Assembly (NCBI GenBank): GCA_021811275.1
Contig: JAJZPI010000009.1
Coordinates: forward strand, 1-46,564
Length of the DNA: 46,564 nt
Reading direction: 5' to 3'
DNA from: Deltaproteobacteria bacterium
Lineage (GTDB): Bacteria > Desulfobacterota > Desulfarculia > Desulfarculales > Desulfarculaceae
The translations under genes were made by a program, and so were the position numbers. Under the pieces are notes generated by a model. That model ran no database searches and was not told the DNA's origin. It saw nothing but the letters and a program-made list of their open reading frames with translations. The first letter of the stretch is position 1, and each line of letters opens with the position of its first letter. Positions 32,311 to 40,821 of the stretch are shown in pieces.

Positions 32311-33222
32311 CTAGACAAGGGCCCAGGCCGCGTTCATCATGCGCTTGGCGTTGGCGATCACCACCAGGGAGTCCTGCCCCGGCAAGGGCTTGACCTCGAA
32401 ACTGACCATGGGCCGCCGCTCGGGACCCAGGAATCCGATCTGCATGAGCGTGCGCAGGAAGGCCACCATTTCTTCCAGGCCGTTGACGCTGCCCGGACTG
32501 CCGAAGATGGGGTGGTTGTCGCCATGGCCCGCGCAGGTCTTGTCCAGCACGGCGTTCCCCAGGTGGGCCCCGGTCAGCCAGGACTCGACCGGAATAAGCG
32601 CCTGTTCCGGGGATTCGCCCAGGAGGGGGATGTGGCTCAAGTCCACCAGCAGGCCGAAGTTGGCTTGCGACTCACTCACGCGCCGGGCGACCTCGGCGGC
32701 CAAATCCGCCGGACCCAGCAGGCAGCACTTGTCCACCGCCCGATCGAAGACCTCGGCCACGACCTTGGGGCCGCCCCGCTCGGCCGAATAGACACACAGC
32801 TCGGAAAGAGACCTGACCAAGGCGTCCAGGGCGGCCGGACGCGCCTGATCGCCGGGGTCCTTGCCCGAGAGCACTACGAAGCTCTCCGCCCCCATGAAGA
32901 TTGCCTCGTCGAGCAGCTCCTTGAGTTTGGCCAGGGCGGAGGCGCGCACGGCATCATCCAGGGAGTTGATATCCAGCTTGCCCCCCAGGATGGTGGGATG
33001 CGCGCCGAAGCCCACCGCCAGGTTGGCCAGCCTGAGCAGGTCGCGCACGCGCGCGCGCTCTCCGTCATCGACGATATGGGTTATCTCCAAAGCGGTGAAA
33101 AAGGGGTCAAGCGCTATGGTGCGAACCGTTTCCTCCCAGGGCCCCTGGCCTCCGCCCAGGGCGGGGAAAGCCATGAAGTGAACCAGGCCCATCCGCAGAA
33201 AGGCGTCCATCGGCTTATCCAT
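32311..33222 (-). CDS. TIM-barrel protein of the sugar phosphate isomerase/epimerase superfamily
   Basis: The 303-residue protein has the AP-endonuclease-2-like TIM-barrel pattern. It opens GLVHFMAFPALGGGQGPWEE, then FFTALEITHI, ESFVVLSGKDPGD, KVVAEVFDR (metal-binding Glu), FGLLVDLSHIPLLG (Asp and His), WLTGAHLGN and a final MVSFEVKP (Glu). These are the usual divalent-metal ligands of the superfamily, which includes hydroxypyruvate isomerase, inosose dehydratase and xylose isomerase-like enzymes. The reaction is not fixed by sequence. The ATG at 33222 has GGAGG six bases upstream; the longer start at 33261 is a basic extension without support. Confidence 0.78.
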   Translation of the reverse strand: MDKPMDAFLRMGLVHFMAFPALGGGQGPWEETVRTIALDPFFTALEITHIVDDGERARVRDLLRLANLAVGFGAHPTILGGKLDINSLDDAVRASALAKLKELLDEAIFMGAESFVVLSGKDPGDQARPAALDALVRSLSELCVYSAERGGPKVVAEVFDRAVDKCCLLGPADLAAEVARRVSESQANFGLLVDLSHIPLLGESPEQALIPVESWLTGAHLGNAVLDKTCAGHGDNHPIFGSPGSVNGLEEMVAFLRTLMQIGFLGPERRPMVSFEVKPLPGQDSLVVIANAKRMMNAAWALV

Positions 33223-33261
33223 GAAAAACCTCCGCCGGGCGCGCCCAAGGCGTCCCGGCAA

Positions 33262-34095
33262 TCAAACCTCGATCGGCCTGATGATGAGTACCACCGCCAT
33301 GACCACGAAAACCATGGCCTCGGCCGCCGGACCCCATATCCGGCCGGTCAGGGCGATGATCAGGCCCAGGGAGAAGGCCGCTATGGCGGTACCGCGGAAA
33401 TTGCCCATACCGCCGACAATGACCACGGCGAAGGTGAGCACCAGCACTTGGAAGCCCATGTAAGGCTGCACGGTGGAAAGTGGCGCGTAGAGCACGCCGC
33501 CCAGGGCGGCCAAGGCGCTACCCAGCACGAAGACTATGGCGAAGTAGCGGTCGATGTTGATGCCCAGACTACGCACCGCCTCGCGGTCCTGCAAGCCGGC
33601 CACCACGATCTTGCCCACGATAGTCTTCTTGAAGAAGATGGACAGCCCAACGAATATCAGGAATGAAAGCCCGATGATAATGAGCCGGTAGACCGGCATC
33701 TCCAAAAAGCCCAGGTTGAGCGAGATGCCGACGGGGTCGCTGATGGGCAGAGGATTGGGGCCGAAGATCCACTTGATGGCGTCCACGCCGATCAGGAGCA
33801 CGGCGTAGGTGGCCACGATGGCGTAGTCGATGGACTGACCATAGAGCCGCCTGATTACCAGGCGCTCGATGACATAGCTCAAGGGTATGGCCAGCAGCAG
33901 AGAGCCCAGGGCCGCCACCAGAAAGGGCAGGCCCAAGGAGTGGCTGAGGTAGTAGAGCCCGTAGGCCCCCACGGAATAGACCATGCCGTGCGCGAAGTTG
34001 ACGATGCGCATGGCCCCGAAGGTTAGCGACAGGCCGATGGAGGTTATGTAGAGGATACCTCCGATGGTCAGCCCGTAGAAGATCGATTGCAGCAT
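33262..34095 (-). CDS. livH: Branched-chain amino-acid-type ABC transporter permease LivH
   Basis: LivH-type permeases form the inner-membrane channel of HAAT-family importers, which take up amino acids, urea, aromatic acids and other small molecules. The 277-residue protein has about eight membrane helices. The opening GLTIGGILYITSIGLSLTFG and the segment MRIVNFAHGMVYSVGAYG are the family signature, and VVIVGGMGNFRGT is the EAA-like loop that meets the ATPases. The gene follows livM by 27 bases. The transported compound is unknown. Confidence 0.93.
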   Translation of the reverse strand: MLQSIFYGLTIGGILYITSIGLSLTFGAMRIVNFAHGMVYSVGAYGLYYLSHSLGLPFLVAALGSLLLAIPLSYVIERLVIRRLYGQSIDYAIVATYAVLLIGVDAIKWIFGPNPLPISDPVGISLNLGFLEMPVYRLIIIGLSFLIFVGLSIFFKKTIVGKIVVAGLQDREAVRSLGINIDRYFAIVFVLGSALAALGGVLYAPLSTVQPYMGFQVLVLTFAVVIVGGMGNFRGTAIAAFSLGLIIALTGRIWGPAAEAMVFVVMAVVLIIRPIEV

Positions 34096-34122
34096 TTCTG
34101 ATCACCAGTGCCGGATTGCGTG

Positions 34123-35043
34123 CTAGCCCTTGGCCAGGACCCCGTAGAGGCCCTTGCGCAGTTTGAAGGCGATGAACAACAGCGCGATGCCCAGGAACAT
34201 CTCCCAACGCACCAGATAGTCGGCCAGATACTGCCGTATGGTCATGAAGGCCATGCCGCCCATCACCGCCCCCAGCACGTTGCCCGCCCCGCCCATGAGT
34301 GCGGCGAAGATCACCTCCACGCTACGGGTGGGATCAATGAGGCTGGTGTTGGTGAACTGCAGGTTAAGGGCGTTGAGAGCGCCCGCCAAGCCCGAGAGGG
34401 TGGTTGAAATCACGAAGGTCACCACCTTGAAGACCTGGGTGTTGTAGCCCAGAAAGCGCACCCGAATTTCATTTTCCTTGGTAGCGCGCAGGAATATGCC
34501 GTAGGGCGCGCGGGTGAAGCGCTGATAGAGGAAGACCACTCCCAGCAGGCAGGCCAGGTAGAAGTAGAAGCGGAAATTGAAGTCCGAGAAGTCGATGAAG
34601 CCGTAGCTGTTGAAGCTCAGGGAAATGCCGTCCTCGCCCCCCGTGACTGGAGCGAAGGGCACCAGCACCAGGAAGTAGCCCAGCTGATTGAAGGCCAGAT
34701 TGGACAGAGCGAAGGCCGCGCCCTTTAGCTTGACCAACACCGGGCCCAGGATCAGCCCCAGCGCCGCTCCGAAAATCATGCCCGCCAAGATGGCCAGGAA
34801 AGGGTCGGGGTAAACGTGGATGGCGCAGAGCCCCGCGCCGTAGCTGCCGGCTCCGTAATAGAGCATATGCCCGAAGGAGAGCTTGCCCATCTGGCCGTAG
34901 GCCATGTCAAAGCCCAGCACGAAGATGGTGAAGATGATGAAGTCGGTGATCTTGAACAGACTGGTGGAGTAGCCGTAGACGAAAAAGGCGGCTGCCACCA
35001 CCAAGAGGGTCAAGGGAGGGCTTTGTTCGATGCGCTTAAGCAT
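34123..35043 (-). CDS. livM: Branched-chain amino-acid-type ABC transporter permease LivM
   Basis: LivM is the second permease of the importer. The 306-residue protein has eight to nine hydrophobic helices. It contains FDMAYGQMGKLSFGHMLYYGAGSYGAG, the LivM version of the N-G-x-S-F-G-H motif, and ALMGGAGNVLGAVMGG as the cytoplasmic coupling loop. The segment TFVISTTLSGLAGAL is also characteristic. It lies 12 bases after livF. Confidence 0.93.
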   Translation of the reverse strand: MLKRIEQSPPLTLLVVAAAFFVYGYSTSLFKITDFIIFTIFVLGFDMAYGQMGKLSFGHMLYYGAGSYGAGLCAIHVYPDPFLAILAGMIFGAALGLILGPVLVKLKGAAFALSNLAFNQLGYFLVLVPFAPVTGGEDGISLSFNSYGFIDFSDFNFRFYFYLACLLGVVFLYQRFTRAPYGIFLRATKENEIRVRFLGYNTQVFKVVTFVISTTLSGLAGALNALNLQFTNTSLIDPTRSVEVIFAALMGGAGNVLGAVMGGMAFMTIRQYLADYLVRWEMFLGIALLFIAFKLRKGLYGVLAKG

Positions 35044-35055
35044 GGCGGCTCGCGT

Positions 35056-35748
35056 CTAGAGATCGTTCTCGTACAGGGAAGGCTGCCGTATGATCTCCGG
35101 GTCGGTGATCTCGCGGTGGATCGCGCCCTCCTTCATTATGTAGATGCGGTCGGCCAGACGGGCCACGGTGGAGAGGTTCTGCTCCACCACGATCATGGAT
35201 AGCTTGCTCTTCACGGAAAGCAGGATTTGGACGATCTGGCCGATGATGATGGCGGCCAGGCCCTCGGTGGGCTCATCGATGAGCAGTAGTTCTGGCGCGC
35301 CCACCAGGGCCCGGCCAATAAGCAAAATCTGGCGTTCACCGCCGCTCAGCCCCTTGGCCTTGGAACCCAGGAGCTTCTCCATCTTGGGGTGGATGGCCAC
35401 CAGCTTGGCCACCGCCTCGCTCAAGGGTTCCTTGGTGGGGAAGGCGGCCAGTTCCATGTTGTCGCGAACGCTCAACTCGCCGAAGACCCGCTTGTCTTGG
35501 AAGACGTACTTGAGGCCCTTGAGGGCGACCTTCTCGGGCGGCAGGCCCAGGATGTCCTGTCCCTTGAAGGAAACCTTGCCCCGGCTGGGGGCGTGGAAGC
35601 CGCCGATGGTCTTGAGCAGGGTGGTCTTGCCCGCGCCGTTGCGACCCACTATGCAGACCAGTTCGCCGGGGTTGAGGTGCAGGGAGACGTTGTGCAGGAC
35701 CTGGGCGCTGCCGTAGTGCACGTCCAGGTTTTCCACGCTCAGTAGCAT
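35056..35748 (-). CDS. livF: ABC transporter ATP-binding protein LivF
   Basis: LivF is one of two ATPases of the importer. The 230-residue protein has Walker A (GRNGAGKTTLL), the Q-loop near LKYVFQDKRVF, the signature LSGGERQ, Walker B with DEPTEGLAA, and the switch region VVEQN. Many family members have GGEQQ where this has GGERQ. The ATG at 35748 overlaps the livG stop by ten bases, which couples their translation and supports this start over longer in-frame extensions that read through livG. Confidence 0.94.
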   Translation of the reverse strand: MLLSVENLDVHYGSAQVLHNVSLHLNPGELVCIVGRNGAGKTTLLKTIGGFHAPSRGKVSFKGQDILGLPPEKVALKGLKYVFQDKRVFGELSVRDNMELAAFPTKEPLSEAVAKLVAIHPKMEKLLGSKAKGLSGGERQILLIGRALVGAPELLLIDEPTEGLAAIIIGQIVQILLSVKSKLSMIVVEQNLSTVARLADRIYIMKEGAIHREITDPEIIRQPSLYENDL

Positions 35749-36509
35749 ACCATGTCTTCCTTGCCCCAATAGCACTCGCGCACCAGGGGATCGCAGATGA
35801 CCTCGCGGGGTTCTCCGCTGCATACCAGCGCCCCCTCGTTGATCACGCTCAGGCGATCGACCAGGTCCATGAGCTTGCTGATCTTGTGCTCGACGATGGC
35901 GATGGTGAACTTGCCCTTGAGCTTTTTTATGACCTCGCTGATGTTGCCGATCTCCACCAGGCTCAGGCCGGCGAACGGCTCGTCGAGGAGCAAAACCTGG
36001 GGATTCAAGGACAGCGCGATGGCTATCTCCAGTTCTCGCTTCTCCCCGTAGGAAAGATCGCTGGTGCGGGTGCCTGCCTTGCCCTCCAGGCCCATGGTGG
36101 CCAGGGCCTTGAAGCATTCGTCATCCAGGCCTTTGCGCCGGGCCCGGCCAAAGAAGAAGCGGCCCTTGCTGGCGTAGCTGCCGCCCTGGCGCATGCGCGC
36201 CAACATCATGTTCTCCAGCACGGTCATGGTGTCGAAGACGCTGACCAACTGGAAGGTGCGCACCAGGCCCAGGTTGACCCGGTCCCAGGCCGGCAGCTTG
36301 GTGATTTCCCGGCCGTGATAGAAAACTTGGCCGGTGTCCGGCGGGTAATAGCCCGTCAGCAGGTTGAAGAATGTGCTCTTACCGGCACCGTTGGGGCCGA
36401 TGATCCCGGCGGTTTCGCCGGGGAAGAGCCCGTAGGTGACGTTGTTGGTCGCGACCAAGCCATCGAAGGCCTTGCTCACGCCTTGGGTGGCAAGTATGTG
36501 CTCGCTCAT
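35739..36509 (-). CDS. livG: ABC transporter ATP-binding protein LivG
   Basis: LivG is the second ATPase of the importer. The 256-residue protein has Walker A (GPNGAGKSTFF), NLGLVRTFQLVSVFDTMTVLEN (Q-loop and typical LivG text), the signature LSYGEKRELEIA, Walker B with DEPFAGLSL, and the switch IVEHK. The family usually has NPAGLNPxE after Walker B; here it is FAGLSLVE. The ATG at 36509 starts the conserved domain; the longer frame to 36695 reads through the livK 3' end and is not needed. Confidence 0.93.
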   Translation of the reverse strand: MSEHILATQGVSKAFDGLVATNNVTYGLFPGETAGIIGPNGAGKSTFFNLLTGYYPPDTGQVFYHGREITKLPAWDRVNLGLVRTFQLVSVFDTMTVLENMMLARMRQGGSYASKGRFFFGRARRKGLDDECFKALATMGLEGKAGTRTSDLSYGEKRELEIAIALSLNPQVLLLDEPFAGLSLVEIGNISEVIKKLKGKFTIAIVEHKISKLMDLVDRLSVINEGALVCSGEPREVICDPLVRECYWGKEDMVCY

Positions 36510-36570
36510 GGGGCTGACTCGATTATGGCGGCGAGGCCGTTTGAAGGCCCCGCCGCCGGTTCGTCGCTGG

Positions 36571-37821
36571 CTAGTAGCCTTCGCTCTGCAGGCTGGGCAG
36601 GTAGTCGTCGCCGGTGTAGGCGCCGATGACCTTGACCAAGTCCCACTTGCTCTTGCGCTCGGCCACGCCCTTGCCCACGACCACGAAGGCCCCATACTTG
36701 AACAGGGGCTGCTGGTCCTTGCGCCAAGTGGCGGGGCCCTTCATGGTGGGGAACTCGGGCTTGGAGCTCATGGCCGCGGCGATGGCCTTTGGATCCACCG
36801 ACTGGGCCAACTCGATGCCGCGCACCAGCTCCTTGGTGCCCACGTAAGTCATGCCGGCGTAGGGATCGGGCGGCTCCCCGTAGGCCTTGGTGTAGTCATC
36901 CACGAAGGCCTTGCCCTGCTTGACCACCTCGGCGTCCTGGAAGCCTTCCAGGTTCCAATACCAGCTCATGAGGGAATAGACGCCCTCCAGAGCCTCCGGG
37001 GGCACCCCGCTGCCGAAGACGTTGGTCATCCAGTTGAACCAAATCTTGGTCTTCTTGCCCAGGCCCAGCTCGTTGGCCTGCTTGAGCACGTTGATGGCGT
37101 CGACGCCCCAGTGGGCCATCATGACGATGTCGGGCTTGGCCTCGACGATCTTCTGCAGGTAGGTGGTGTAGTCGGCGGTTCCCACCGGAGCCTCGGCATA
37201 TTCATACTCGATGCCGTACTTCTTCATGGCGTCGATGGCGCCGGCCTTCTGGTCCCAGCCGAAGGCGTAGGCCGGGGCGAAGAAATAGACTTTCTTGAGC
37301 TTGAGGTGCGTCGCGATATAGGCCGCGCCGGCATAACCGATGGAGTAGGCGGTGCCGTGGATGCCAAAGGTGGTGGGGGCCAAGTTGGCCTTGTTGAACA
37401 TGGCCACCGGGGAGACGCAGGCCGCGATGTAGGGCATCGGGGTCTTCTTCATCTCCTGGTTCAAGGCCGCGGCGATGGGGGCGAAGGTGGAGCCCACCAC
37501 CGCCTGGACCTTTTCCTCGTGGGCCAGTTCGCGAAAACGCCGAAGGGCCACGTCGGTCTTGGTCTCGTCGTCCTTGATCACGGCCTCCACCGGGATCTTC
37601 TTGCCGCCCAGGTTCACGCCGCCGGCGGCGTTGATCTCCTTGATGGCCAACTCGGCGCCCTTGAGCTGCACGGGCCCTATGGGCGAGGCAGGTCCGGTCA
37701 TGCCGAACATCAAGCCGATCTTGATCTTGCTCGGTGTCTCGGCCAAGCCCGTGCCCGCCAGGGCCAGGACCAGGGCCAAGGCGCCCAATCCCACCGTCAT
37801 CCTCAACAAGCCTTTTTTCAT
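36571..37821 (-). CDS. livK: ABC transporter substrate-binding protein, LivK type
   Basis: This periplasmic binding protein of 416 residues captures the ligand of the Liv-type importer. Residues 1-27 are a signal peptide (MKKGLLRM, hydrophobic LGALALVLALAG, cleavage after GLA). The mature part starts KIKIGLMFGMTGPASPIG and has GAELAIKEINAAGGVN, EAVIKDDETK and VQAVVGSTFAPIAAAL, all typical of type I periplasmic binding proteins. There is no lipobox. The ATG at 37821 has GGGGAG eight bases upstream; a GTG at 37830 is in frame. The ligand cannot be predicted. Confidence 0.93.
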   Translation of the reverse strand: MKKGLLRMTVGLGALALVLALAGTGLAETPSKIKIGLMFGMTGPASPIGPVQLKGAELAIKEINAAGGVNLGGKKIPVEAVIKDDETKTDVALRRFRELAHEEKVQAVVGSTFAPIAAALNQEMKKTPMPYIAACVSPVAMFNKANLAPTTFGIHGTAYSIGYAGAAYIATHLKLKKVYFFAPAYAFGWDQKAGAIDAMKKYGIEYEYAEAPVGTADYTTYLQKIVEAKPDIVMMAHWGVDAINVLKQANELGLGKKTKIWFNWMTNVFGSGVPPEALEGVYSLMSWYWNLEGFQDAEVVKQGKAFVDDYTKAYGEPPDPYAGMTYVGTKELVRGIELAQSVDPKAIAAAMSSKPEFPTMKGPATWRKDQQPLFKYGAFVVVGKGVAERKSKWDLVKVIGAYTGDDYLPSLQSEGY

Positions 37822-37875
37822 GATCCACACTCCCCTTGTCGTTGCTTCCGCCTCACTTGATCAGAGCCCGTCGGT

Positions 37876-40269
37876 CTAACGCGGGGGAGGCCCGCCAGCC
37901 TCCCTGATGGCCCAGAATACCTTTTCCGGATCGGCCGGCAAGGAACGCACCCTGCCCCCGCAGGCGTGGGCTATGGCGTTCAGGATGGCCGGCGTGGCGG
38001 GGATGTTGGGCATCTCGCCAATGCCCTTGGCGCCGTAGGGTCCCAGGTTGTTGGTCATCTCCAGGATCACGGATTTCACGTTGGGAACGTCCATGATGGT
38101 GGGGATCAGGTAGTTGTTTAGTCCGAGGTTCTTGGTGTAGCCCTGCACTATGGCCACTTCTTCCATGAGGGCGTAGCCCAAGCCCATGGCCACGCCGCCC
38201 TCGATCTGGCCCTCCAAGGCCTTGGGGTTGATGGCCTTGCCCACGTCGAAGGCCGCAACGTAGTCGGTCACCGCCACCTCGCCGGTCTCCACGTCCACCT
38301 CCACCTCGGCCATGTGGGTGGAGTAGGTGTAGACGTGGTAGGGGTTGCCCTGGCCGGTCTCCTTGTCCAGGGTGGCCATGGGTGGGGCCCACCAGCCCTG
38401 GCCGATCAGGCGCTTGCCCGTGGCCATGCAGGCCGTGGCCACAGCCTTGAACTCCAGTGAACGCTCGGGGTTTTCGCAGTCGAAGATTTTGCGCTGGCTG
38501 GCCCGCAGGCGGGACACCGGCACCATCAGCATCTCCGAGGCCTTTTCCAGTATGGACTCCTTCACCTGGCGGGCGGCCAAAATTATGGCGTTGCCCATGA
38601 GCGTGGTGGAACGGCTGCCCACGGTGGGCCCGCTTTCGGGCACTTGATCGGTGTCGGGCTTGACCAGGCGCACGTCCTCCAGGCAAACCCCCAGCTCCTC
38701 GGCGCAGATTTGGGGCAGCACCGTGAAGGCCCCCTGACCCATCTCGGTGATGCCGGTGAACAGCAACACCGAGCCATCCTCGTGGACGTGCACGTTGGCC
38801 CCGCAGCCGTCGCCGAAAGTGCCGATGCTGGTGCGATACCAGCCCATGCCCACCCCCACGCCGCGCCGCTTGCTGCTCTTGGGGTTTATGTAGCCGGCCT
38901 GTTTGAAGCGCTTGCTGAACCCGAAGGACTTTTCGCAGGCCTCCAGGGTCTCTCGCAGGCCCACGCTCTGGTCCAGGACCTGCCCCGTGGCCGTGGCCGA
39001 GCCCAGCTTGAAGGCGTTGATGCGCCGTATTTCCAATGGGCTGATGCCCAGCAGGGCGGCCAGCTCGTCCATGGCCTGCTCGTGGGCGATGTGCACCTGG
39101 GGCGCGCCGAAGCCGCGCATGGCCCCGCCGTAGGGGTGGTTGGTGTAGACCAGATAGGCGTCCACCTTGACGTGAGACATCTCGTAGGGCCCGGCCATCA
39201 TGACCATGGCGTGGACATGGGAGCCGCCGGCCGGAGGTAGGCGCGGACCCAAGCTGGCGTAGGCCCCCTGCTCGTCGTAGATCACGCCCTCGAAGGCGGT
39301 AAGCTTGCCGTCCTTACTGGCTCCGATCTTGACCTGCATGATCATGGGGTGGCGCTTGCAGGTCTGCAAGGTCACCTCTTCGCGCTCCAGGCTCATATAT
39401 ACCGGGCGTTTGGTGTGCCAGGCCAGCACCGCCGCCCGGCAGCCCAGATCGATGGGCGAATCCTCCTTGCCGCCGAAGCCGCCGCCCATGTGGATCTGCA
39501 CGCAGCGCACCTTGTTGATGGGCAGGCCCAACACCGGGGCCACGTTGCGCCGGGTGGTGAAGGGGGCCTGCATGGGCCCCTGCACCAGCATCACGCCGTC
39601 GGGCTGGAGCGCGGCCAAGACGACGTCCGGTTCCAGGTAGGCGTGCTCCAGAAAGGGCACCTGGTAGGTTCGTTCCAGGATCACCTCGGCCTCGGCGAAG
39701 CCCTTTTCCACGTCTCCCTTGCGCAGCTTGTCGTGGGAGATCAGGTTGCCCTGTGCGTGAACCTTGGGCGCGCCCTCGGCAAGGCTATCGCGGGGGTCGA
39801 AGACCGCCGGCAGAACCTCGTACTCCACCTCGATGAGCTTCAGGGCCTCCAGCGCTATCTTCTCGGTCTCGGCGGCCACCAGGGCCACGCCGTCGCCCAC
39901 GAAGCGCACCTTGTCAGCGCAGATGACCGGCTGATCGGGGATGATGGCCCCGAAGCCGTTGCGCCCGGGCACATCGGCGGCGGTGAGCACGGCCGCCACC
40001 CCAGGCAGGGACTTGGCCTTGTCGGTCTTGATGGACTTGATAAGGGCATGGGGGTAGGGGCTGCGCAGGATCTTGCCGTGGAGGCAGTCCTCCTTGGGCA
40101 GGTCGGCCTGGTACTTGAGCTTGCCCGTGACCTTGAGCAGGTCGTCGGTGCGCTGAAGCGACTGGCCGACCACGGCGTTGGCGGCCGGAGCCGCGCAGGC
40201 CAGGCGCGACAGGTCTATCTTGGTCTTGGTCAGGACCTGAACTTGGTCCTTGGCGTCGGTCTTGTCCAT
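37876..40269 (-). CDS. Molybdenum-binding subunit of a xanthine-dehydrogenase-type hydroxylase
   Basis: The 797-residue large subunit carries the Mo cofactor. It begins with the a/b hammerhead domain (VVGQSLQRTDDLLKVTGKL), followed by the Mo-binding domains. Residues equivalent to the catalytic and substrate residues of xanthine dehydrogenase are present: Glu269 in GGGFGGKED, Arg385 in AMRGFGAPQ, and the general-base Glu752 in GAKGIGEMP. GITEMGQGAF is a cofactor loop. Aldehyde oxidases usually lack the Glu and Arg pair, so an N-heterocycle such as a purine is more likely than an aldehyde. The CODH-type SCAYR loop is absent. GAGGA lies nine bases before the ATG at 40269. Confidence 0.92.
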   Translation of the reverse strand: MDKTDAKDQVQVLTKTKIDLSRLACAAPAANAVVGQSLQRTDDLLKVTGKLKYQADLPKEDCLHGKILRSPYPHALIKSIKTDKAKSLPGVAAVLTAADVPGRNGFGAIIPDQPVICADKVRFVGDGVALVAAETEKIALEALKLIEVEYEVLPAVFDPRDSLAEGAPKVHAQGNLISHDKLRKGDVEKGFAEAEVILERTYQVPFLEHAYLEPDVVLAALQPDGVMLVQGPMQAPFTTRRNVAPVLGLPINKVRCVQIHMGGGFGGKEDSPIDLGCRAAVLAWHTKRPVYMSLEREEVTLQTCKRHPMIMQVKIGASKDGKLTAFEGVIYDEQGAYASLGPRLPPAGGSHVHAMVMMAGPYEMSHVKVDAYLVYTNHPYGGAMRGFGAPQVHIAHEQAMDELAALLGISPLEIRRINAFKLGSATATGQVLDQSVGLRETLEACEKSFGFSKRFKQAGYINPKSSKRRGVGVGMGWYRTSIGTFGDGCGANVHVHEDGSVLLFTGITEMGQGAFTVLPQICAEELGVCLEDVRLVKPDTDQVPESGPTVGSRSTTLMGNAIILAARQVKESILEKASEMLMVPVSRLRASQRKIFDCENPERSLEFKAVATACMATGKRLIGQGWWAPPMATLDKETGQGNPYHVYTYSTHMAEVEVDVETGEVAVTDYVAAFDVGKAINPKALEGQIEGGVAMGLGYALMEEVAIVQGYTKNLGLNNYLIPTIMDVPNVKSVILEMTNNLGPYGAKGIGEMPNIPATPAILNAIAHACGGRVRSLPADPEKVFWAIREAGGPPPR

Positions 40270-40324
40270 GGGGATCATTCCTCGTTTAATGAGGCCCACG
40301 CCCGCGCGCGGCCCTTGGCCGTCA

Positions 40325-40798
40325 TCACTTCCGGCTCTGGCTGGCGGTCTTGACCGCGGCCACGATCTTGCCGTAGCCCGTGCAGCGGCAGAGCACCCCC
40401 GACAGCGCCTGTCTGATCTCGCCCTCCTGGGGATGGGGGTTGGCGTCCAGCAGCGCCTTGGCGTTCAAGATCATGCCCGGAGTGCAAAAACCGCACTGCG
40501 CCGCGCCCTCTTCCGTGAAGGCCTCCTGCAGGGGATGGAGCGTGCCGTCGGCGGCGGCCAGGCCCTCGATGGTGGTCACGCTGCGGCCGGCGGCCTTGAC
40601 AGCCGGCAACAGGCAGGAGTTCACGGGCTTGCCGTCCAATAGGACCGTGCAGGCCCCGCACTCGCCCTCCCGGCAGCCCACCTTGGTGCCGGTCAGACCC
40701 AGGGTGTCGCGCAGCAGGTCCACTAGCAGGGCGTCGGGGGCCGTCACCACCTTCACCCGCTCGCCGTTGAGTACGAAAGTGATTTCCAGGTTGCTCAT
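40325..40798 (-). CDS. 2x[2Fe-2S] subunit of the molybdenum hydroxylase
   Basis: The 157-residue subunit carries electrons from the Mo site to the FAD subunit. The plant-type [2Fe-2S] cluster uses C42, C47, C50 and C62 (GCREGECGACTVLLDG, then NSCLLPA). The second cluster uses C102, C105, C137 and C139 (QCGFCTPGMI and LCRCTGY). Length and spacing are those of CoxS/XdhC-type small subunits. It lies 23 bases after the FAD-subunit gene and 55 bases before the Mo-subunit gene. Confidence 0.95.
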   Translation of the reverse strand: MSNLEITFVLNGERVKVVTAPDALLVDLLRDTLGLTGTKVGCREGECGACTVLLDGKPVNSCLLPAVKAAGRSVTTIEGLAAADGTLHPLQEAFTEEGAAQCGFCTPGMILNAKALLDANPHPQEGEIRQALSGVLCRCTGYGKIVAAVKTASQSRK

Positions 40799-40821
40799 GA
40801 CCTTCCTCTGCTATTTCAAAA

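Noticed and set aside
35056-36117. 353-codon frame for livF
   Set aside because: The first 120 codons are an out-of-frame reading of livG; the true start is at 35748 with a ten-base overlap.
36436-37860. Rightward open frame of 474 codons opposite livK
   Set aside because: Antisense shadow of a complete binding-protein gene; composition is typical of a shadow frame.
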